Shown here in pieces: positions 1-64,000 of a DNA stretch of 64,000 bases. The stretch is from Atrichornis clamosus. Lineage: Eukaryota > Chordata > Aves > Passeriformes > Menuridae. The translations under genes and the position numbers were made by a program. The stretch covers positions 62,001-126,000 of the forward strand of contig WBMZ01009024.1 in the NCBI GenBank assembly GCA_013400975.1. The letters are read 5' to 3'. Position 1 is the first letter of the stretch, and the number at the start of each line of letters is the position of its first letter. A model generated the notes under the pieces. The model made no database searches, was not told where the DNA came from, and worked only from the letters and a program-made list of their open reading frames with translations.

Positions 1-1
1 G

Positions 2-56773
<56,772 letters not shown>

Positions 56774-57450
56774 GTAAGTATATTGCTATAATGTATATTT
56801 TTATATTTAGAAATACATCAATCACGTGAATACAGGCAGTAGTAAATAAATGCTAGCATCTGAAAAATTTAGATTAGTCATTTTGCGTATGATGACAGGA
56901 TGTGGGGCAATGTTTTTGTTGCTCATTTCTTCTAGGCAAAGACATTTCTCTTCAAGTCCACATCTGAGAAGACTGATGTTTTGAAATGAAATTATTTAAC
57001 ATTATCTTCTTCGGCTTTAAAATCTTTTTCTGTCATATTAGAGAAGTGACATCAGCATTTCTAATGTGCATCAGTAAAAGCTAGTTTTCAAAAGTGGCTT
57101 GCATTTACTTTCTGAGGAGTTAGGAAGGACACACAAAGTAAGCTGGAAAGGAACGCAAAGGAAATAAGATACAATTCATATTCTTACTAGTAAGAAACGA
57201 TGTATTGCCCAGTGTTTTAAACTCATTTGTTCATTCAGTTTTGCTCAGTGAAGAGGAGAATGATTCTTACTGGTAAATTTTGTATGATGCATTAATTGTC
57301 AGTGCCTTTAGCTAGACACGGAGAATATTCAGACTTGCCTATTCCCTTCTCTAATTAAATATTTAATGGTGTTGAGGGCCACCAGAATAACCTGTAGAAG
57401 TACCTAAATATTTCTTTTGCTATTCTTTTCTCAGGTGAAGGAAAGTTATC

Positions 57451-57474
57451 TTTTTTTTTTTTTTTTTTTTTTTT
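57451..57474 (+). repeat. Poly-T run, 24 bases
   Basis: An uninterrupted run of T in intron 21. It could be the reverse complement of a poly-A tail, but no retrocopy body was recognised beside it. Confidence 0.95.
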
Positions 57475-60400
57475 AAGACATGCTCTGAAGTACCTTTAGT
57501 TCACCAGTTTCTTAAGCCTATTTACTCAAAGGACATGAACTGTAATCCTGGTATGACAAGGAGGGCTGTGAATCATTAAAAGGTCTTCCTGTCAGGAACA
57601 GCAGAAGCATTGGTGTGACACAGGATGTAGATTTTAATATCTATACAGAGTTGTAAGTAGAGTGAGAAATCCCTTTCATTAACCTGCATTTCATCATTTA
57701 GAAAATTAACTTGTGATATGTATCAAGTTTCTTAAATAGTAACAGAGATGGCATAAAAGAGACTGTACACCTTATCTCTCATAGTTTGTTAGTGAGTACC
57801 CAGGCTTGTGCAAGAGAGCCGAGTAAGTTCATGATAGATATTTCAACAGGAAATCAGACAACCTGAATAAACACAATACCTCACTAAATGCTGAATGCAT
57901 AAATCCCCCCTTCAAAGGAACAAATGCAAAATGCATTAAATGCTAAGAGGAAAATGGTGATGATTTAAATGATGTTTTATGGTGGATGGTGGATTATGCA
58001 GCTGCTTTCAACAATTACATTTTAAATTACCAAACATGCAACTTTATGTCAGTAAGAGCCTAACCGTTCACTAACCTCAGAGGATTAGGAACAGGAAAAA
58101 GTGCTTTGGTGCTTAGTAGTGAGTGTCTTTATGGGATATATTCCACATACCACTGTGTCATTTTCTGGGCATTGTTTTTCAGAACCAGTCAGAAATGTTT
58201 TATCTTAAACAGTGAAGAAACAACCTGTAACAAATTTCTAGGGATGGAAAGGCTTTACTGTGAGAGTTGTCAGTTCCACAGTAGCCAAGAAGATACCATT
58301 TTCTCCTGTATTTGAGTGACAAATATGATGCAAGATTAGATTTTTTTTTAACTTTTCAAAGTTTTTGAAATGAAAATTACATGTTTTCTTTGCTGTGCAG
58401 CAAAAGAAATCTTGCACGGCGTTTAGCAAGTACTTCATTCACGTGAGAGGTGCTGTCTTATCCTCTAAAACTTGATTTTCTGCAGCTGGGACAATGTTGA
58501 CTCAGAATTGTCAATATTTTAGCTTTCCATAAAGAAGAAATACTGCTTTGCCTCTTGATTTGCTTTTAGAGTTCTTGAAATCCTAACTAAAGAGTATAAA
58601 GCTTAAAATAGCAACACAATACTGGATTGACCAGTTTGACCACAAATTAATTAAATACTAAAGTCTAAATAATGGTAGGGACTCACCACCTCTATCACAC
58701 CCTTAAAATACATATAAAACCAGCCTCAATATGACTGTGTTGATAAAACTTTTTCTTTTGTGGATAATTTTTTAAGGCCAGTTTCAGTTTTACTCTGCAT
58801 GGCTGCATTGAACTCTCTGCCACTCTTCATGCCAAAACTATGTAGCTTGAGGCATAACAAGAACAGTAGTTACTCCTTTTTAAATTTTACTAGGTAATTC
58901 AGTCATAGGAAAAAAATTAAAAGTGAATGCATGGAAACAAAAATAATTTTTGTCCATGTTATAAGATGCTCAACTTAAAATGTATTTTTTCTAAACAGAG
59001 TAATGTATTTCCAGATGAAATGGGATGAGCCACAAATTGTACCCTCCACCATAAAGGAGAATTTTTCAGAAGTGTTCACTGATATTTACTCAACTAAAAA
59101 TATGGAGATTGGCACAGTTATATGTTTAGTTTAAATTTATATAGGACTGAAAGGCAGGGAAGAAATACTGATTGTTTATGGGGCTATCTGTAATTAGAAG
59201 GTTGAATCTTTCAATTGTGCATCATATTAGCAGCCTACTTGGCATCACTTAAACCTAATTTAAAAAGCAAAGTTAAGTATACTGAACAGACCTGTAGAAA
59301 AAGCCTTTTCTCACTTCATTTCTGTCCCTTTTTTTTGTATTTGATTTGGTGCCAGATGATAAAAAGTTTAAATTGAAAAAAAAAATGCTGCCAAGAATTT
59401 GAGATGTGAGAGGGAAAACTGAAAGCTTCACCACAGCACCGTTCCAGCAAAAAGAAGCCAGTAATGTCTCATACTGCCTCTGACAGCTCTGGCTCTAGTT
59501 GACACTTCCTTAGCACAGAATTAAGACAGGGTAATCATGCATGATAAGCCAGTGATGTTACTAACCCTAAAAGTTAAATTAATAGGTTGGCTGATGCATG
59601 AGAGCTTCACTGAATGTGCCATTAGCAGCATAAAGATTTTGTGAAAGAGGTGCTGTGGGGGTGCTTGGTTTGCACTTCTCTTGAGAATATTCCTTCCTGA
59701 GAACCAACCAAGTGGTTCTCACTTTGTTCCAGCCTTTCTTCTCCTAGGATTTTCTGGGCAACTTGTTAACAGAGCAGATATTTGTTTGTCTCTGAAAACA
59801 GCAGGAAACCTTCACATAAGAGGCATTTTGCTGGAGTTCATCGACCAGATTCGATTTTGATATTTAACTTCTAGATATGTTAAATGTCAGCATCTCCTAA
59901 GTGAATTAAATTCCCCTTTCCCACAACTGTAGATAGATAAATACTTAGTAAATTCCGTTATGGACAAGGGATCATTACAGTTGGGAATATAATATTTAAA
60001 TAGGCAATAAATGCTCAACTGTAGCTTCTTTTCTTGGCCTCTGACAAATAATATGTCTCCTGAGTTTTGTCACTTTCAAAGTCAGAGATACAGCAAGTAA
60101 AAAGGTGGATTATAGTTGTGCATCTGTAGGACAGGGATTAGTTTGGTTCTTTTTACGGAGGGGTGCCATTACTTCTTCATCTTCCCTCCTTCAGTCAACT
60201 TTGAGGTGCTAAGCCATTATCTGTTTCCATTTCAAATTTTTGTCTGTATTCCCACAATGTTAACTGAATTTAGAACAGGAGAAATACCTTACCTGATTCT
60301 AAACCATTCTCTAGCAACTTAGTTTTGACAGTGACACATTTCTACTTGTGTCATGTGGTTGTTTAATAAATATGTGTTTCCCCTAGTGGTTTAATATATG

Positions 60401-62616
60401 TGTTTTATTTTTTGTAAGCTAAATGCTATATCAGAATAAAATATACAGGACACTTTCATCTGTCTAATAATTAGCTACTCATTTATATTTTGCCTTAGAA
60501 AAAGACAGTTAGATAAGCTGTAAGTCAAACCTTAAAAAACATCTGTCTTCATAGCTGGGAAATAAATTCTAAATTGTAACTTCTAATTGTTACATTGATT
60601 ACTTTTTGTCTAGATAAGTTATGCTGCTATAAATATATTGACTAGACAATTTCTTTAAGTTACTGTAGCAAAGTCATAATTCTTATTGCATCACAGTAGC
60701 TAATAGATAAAAAACATGAATTATCTCCAAAGCAAAGACAAGTCCTGATTTTCCATGAGATCTTTCTGACCCCTTTCAAGGCAAGAGAGAGAGGGTCAAG
60801 CGCAAGATCCTTTTTGTGTAACATATTCTTAGCTTGAAAAAAAAAAATATTTTATTCTATATGAAAGTAACATTTTCTCTCTCTCAGCACAGTATCAAAA
60901 ATGCTTTTCTTCTTACACGAAGAGTGGGACACAGAGGTTAAAGTGTCCGGTTACCACTGAATCTGCGTGATATTGTTCTTGTCTTCCTCAGGCATTTAAA
61001 AAAGGCAGAGAAGCAAGTCCATGCATGATGAATCTGGGGTTTTTTGTTATAAACTTGTCTTAAAACTACAAATGGATACCTGTGAAACTTAGAGTTCTCT
61101 GAAGATTAGGTATTGCATAGAATACTAAAGAACAGGTGCATTTGTGCTTCTAAAGACAAATTTATTTAGTTGGAAGGGCCTAATGAAACTTCTGGAGTGC
61201 AAGTAAATAGAAATTAGGCAATAAACTTCTTGAGATGTTTCCACTATACATCTTTTAGACTGTTTCCTTGTAAATAGTCTCTGCAGAAAAGTGACTGAAC
61301 AACTGGAATGAAAACTCTTCTCTTTGCAGGGATGGAGGGGCCCCTTGTGATTCCCAGAATGGCTCTTTTTCATGTTTGTTTTGTTAAGGTCCCATCCTCC
61401 CATCTGCATTCAGACTTGGAGCCCACTGGAATCATCAGGGCCTCCTTGTTGCCTTTAAAGAGGAAGAGATTAAGCTTGTATCTTGAAAAGCTTGAAAGGT
61501 TTAGTTAATCAGCAACAGTCCTGCTGGTTGTAACTCTCTCAATACATGGTTAAGTCTTCATTATTCTATTCCATAAATTTGACCCTTTTTATTATCGTAA
61601 TGTTTAATTTATGCATGCTTTCCTTCGTGGAGAGAAAGCAGCCCAGCTGCTGTTGCCAGTACATGCTCTTCACACAGCCCAAGAAAGACACTTGGGCTGC
61701 CAGCCATGAGCTGTGTTCTGCTGTTGTAGTTCTGCCCCTAACCATGGCTTTGGTTAGTTTGCATTGACTGCCTAAGGCACAGCAGTGAGGACCTAAATAT
61801 TTCACTTTCCCAGCCAGGTATGAAAGAGAAAGGAGGAAAATGTAAAATGGAGGCTTAGGACTAAATTTGAGTGTTCCTTTTCCTCCTCTGAAGTAGGTGC
61901 CAAGCTAATTCTAAAACTCAAAATAGGTTCTCTTTTTTAATTTTTACAGAGACTGTTGGTAACAGTCATTGGACATTTTAGTTGTTCATTTGAAGGAGGT
62001 GTTGTTTGGCCTATCTGTGTGCCTTACTATGCAGAGGTTTGGACCCTTCTGGAATGAGGAATCGTGGAGTTCTCAGCTTCACCTATGAAAATATGTCTGA
62101 GAGATGCTGGCAAGCAGGATGTCAGCTTTTTGCAATCATCTGGGAAATCACTAGGGACAGAAAAGATGAGAGAATGGTGAACTTGAAGCTTGGAGTGGTG
62201 CTGTCAGGCTTCAGAGTTTCTTCAGCCATCTGTCTTGGTTATACTGTCTTTGTGACTGCACCTCTGAAAGAGTACTCTTGTCCTTGCTTGAATTTTCATG
62301 GATTAGATTGTATCCATATTGCTTAGGGCTGCTGCATTATAACATAGCATTTTCACTCTCTGGGGCTGTTTGTCTGCTCTGAGACGTTGTTTTGTATTTC
62401 CTGGTACTCCAGTTCAGAGAACCTGAAATAGTGATAACTGAAAAAGATGGTAATGAACTATAAACGTGGGTTATAAGCTCAGGAGACCTGTGTAAAGATA
62501 TAGCAGCTAGAATGATGTTGGGGAATTTGGCAATTCCAGTATCTATGCTGCTTGTCTGGAGCAATGTTGTTTTGCTTTTCTCTAAACCATATCTGAATCA
62601 GCTCTTGAAGAAGATG

Positions 62617-62640
62617 GACTGACTGACTGACTGACTGACT
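62617..62640 (+). repeat. (GACT)6 microsatellite
   Basis: Six perfect GACT units in intron 21, likely length-polymorphic between individuals. Confidence 0.95.
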
Positions 62641-64000
62641 GCTTCAGGAGGGATTGTATCCATTGTGTGAGAGGTCCAAAGACTTTTGTGCTAGAGTTTG
62701 ATTAGAAACCAGACAAAACTTGCAGTTTGGGTAGTGTTAGTAGAGAGTACTGCAAATCACAAAGAAATGTTTCTCACTATCAAGTACTTCATTGAACATT
62801 TTTCAAGATACAGGGCAATCCTTAGACTTGGGAGGAAGAAGTAGTATCTTTCACAAAGGCTCAGGCTTTCTTTTTTATATTCAAGCCGTTTTGCCTCTTT
62901 TCAAAATTACCTATTTCTGTTCACTAACAACTTCTTTATTTTCTATTGAGTCAACAATAGACTAGTTTTCTTTTTGCATTTTCATTTTACATTCCGTTCA
63001 ACTGTATTGTGTGCACTGCATGTATTTTGGTCAGTAAAAATTAGCTGTGTTACAGCAGCTAAATCTCTGCAACTGACTTTATAAGTGCTCACTTTCAGCT
63101 GGGTATTTTTTTAACGTATATTTCTAGGTGGAAAATTTAAAATACAGGTGTTTAAAATTTATTACTTGAAGAAATTTGAGTGTTTACTCTTACTTTCATT
63201 CTCAGTAAAACCTATTCTGACACCAGCTATTAAAAGCCTGTTTGTGTAGGCTTATTTTCAAATCTTTGCATGTAAGTCCTTTAAATTACTGCTCTGTTTT
63301 GTACTGATGGAATGGAAAGTGTTCCTTTTTGGCCAGGTCTACAGCTAGGTAATTTACCCTTGATCTTGTTAGAGCAGCAGGTTCCATGCTTGTTTTTCCC
63401 TCACACTGTGTGTTTGCACCAAGTTGTCTCTTCTGTTTTCTTTTTACTTCCATTCAGTTTATGGTAATTCTGCAACCAATAATGAGGCATTGTTTTGTTG
63501 ATATGGGAGGTTTTATGTTCCTATCTTTTTCATGATGTTAAAGTGTCGTTTCATTTATCTGGAAGCCTTTAATATAAGAAGTAGCTGACTAAAAATAGTT
63601 TTGTGTACGTTTTGTGGATCTGCTTTGTGGCATATGGAGAATGTTTAAAAAGCTGTAGACTGACCACTTTGACTGTGGTGTGCTTTCAGAGATGTGAAGG
63701 TGAACTCTTGACTGAAATCACACAGCAAAATAGACTGCAGTCCCTGGGAGGTTTGTGTAGCAGCATGAGCTTACAAGTGAAAAATTAAAAATAATCTTGT
63801 GGCAATGGATGAATGCTATAAAATTTGGTTGATATTTCTCCTTCAACTTCTAAAGTATCTTTTTCTTCTGACTCAGATACTGCAATTAATATTTATACCC
63901 TGGTAACATTTGTCACAGCAATCTTTTTTGGTATTCTGGTGCAGTACATTACTCCTCCTTCCCTCCCAACATGCCCTTTAATTACAACCTGTCACAAAAT

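Larger units (their letters stand above)
56774..64000 (+). other. TBCK: Intron 21, incomplete
   Basis: At least 7227 bases after a GTAAGT donor. I looked for the terminal TBCK exon, whose product should resemble LVKMKYPRICILDGGINK, and did not find it in any + frame. The region holds a T24 run, a (GACT)6 microsatellite and small open frames without features. Confidence 0.8.

Noticed and set aside
56774..64000. Search for the terminal TBCK exon and 3' UTR
   Set aside because: No + frame segment resembles the expected last 36 residues, so the gene most likely ends beyond the window.

Overview
The window is vertebrate nuclear DNA, most likely from a bird. It is AT-rich, almost all of it is intron, and it holds three fragments of CR1-type LINEs. 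One fragment keeps the typical avian 3' end of ATTCTATG-type repeats. No bacterial-type genes, operons, CRISPR arrays, tRNA or rRNA genes were seen.

One gene accounts for every coding segment recognised: TBCK (TBC domain-containing protein kinase-like), read on the + strand. The window opens inside the exon for the pseudokinase C-lobe and closes inside the intron after the first rhodanese exon. Twenty-one exons were assembled by hand. Every junction keeps the reading frame, and together they encode about 730 consecutive residues. By comparison with the remembered 893-residue human protein, about 127 N-terminal and about 36 C-terminal residues lie outside the window.

Layout: positions 1-5177 encode the C-lobe of the pseudokinase and the start of the linker (exons 1-7). 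Positions 6596-9080 finish the linker (exons 8-10). Positions 9902-25261 encode the Rab-GAP TBC domain (exons 11-18), with both catalytic fingers present. Positions 39004-39179 encode a strikingly GC-rich linker exon. Positions 51716-51891 and 56614-56773 encode a second linker piece and the rhodanese-like domain. The large introns are 15 (3.7 kb), 16 (6.3 kb), 18 (13.7 kb), 19 (12.5 kb), 20 (4.7 kb) and 21 (more than 7.2 kb).

The most interesting signals concern splicing and base composition. Intron 20 looks like a textbook minor-spliceosome (U12-type) intron. Intron 5 starts with GC instead of GT. Exon 19 has a weak GTCGGT donor and a CpG and GC3 content unlike its neighbours. A CpG-rich patch in intron 16 overlaps an unexplained antisense open frame of 116 codons. 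I found no new multi-gene system in this window.
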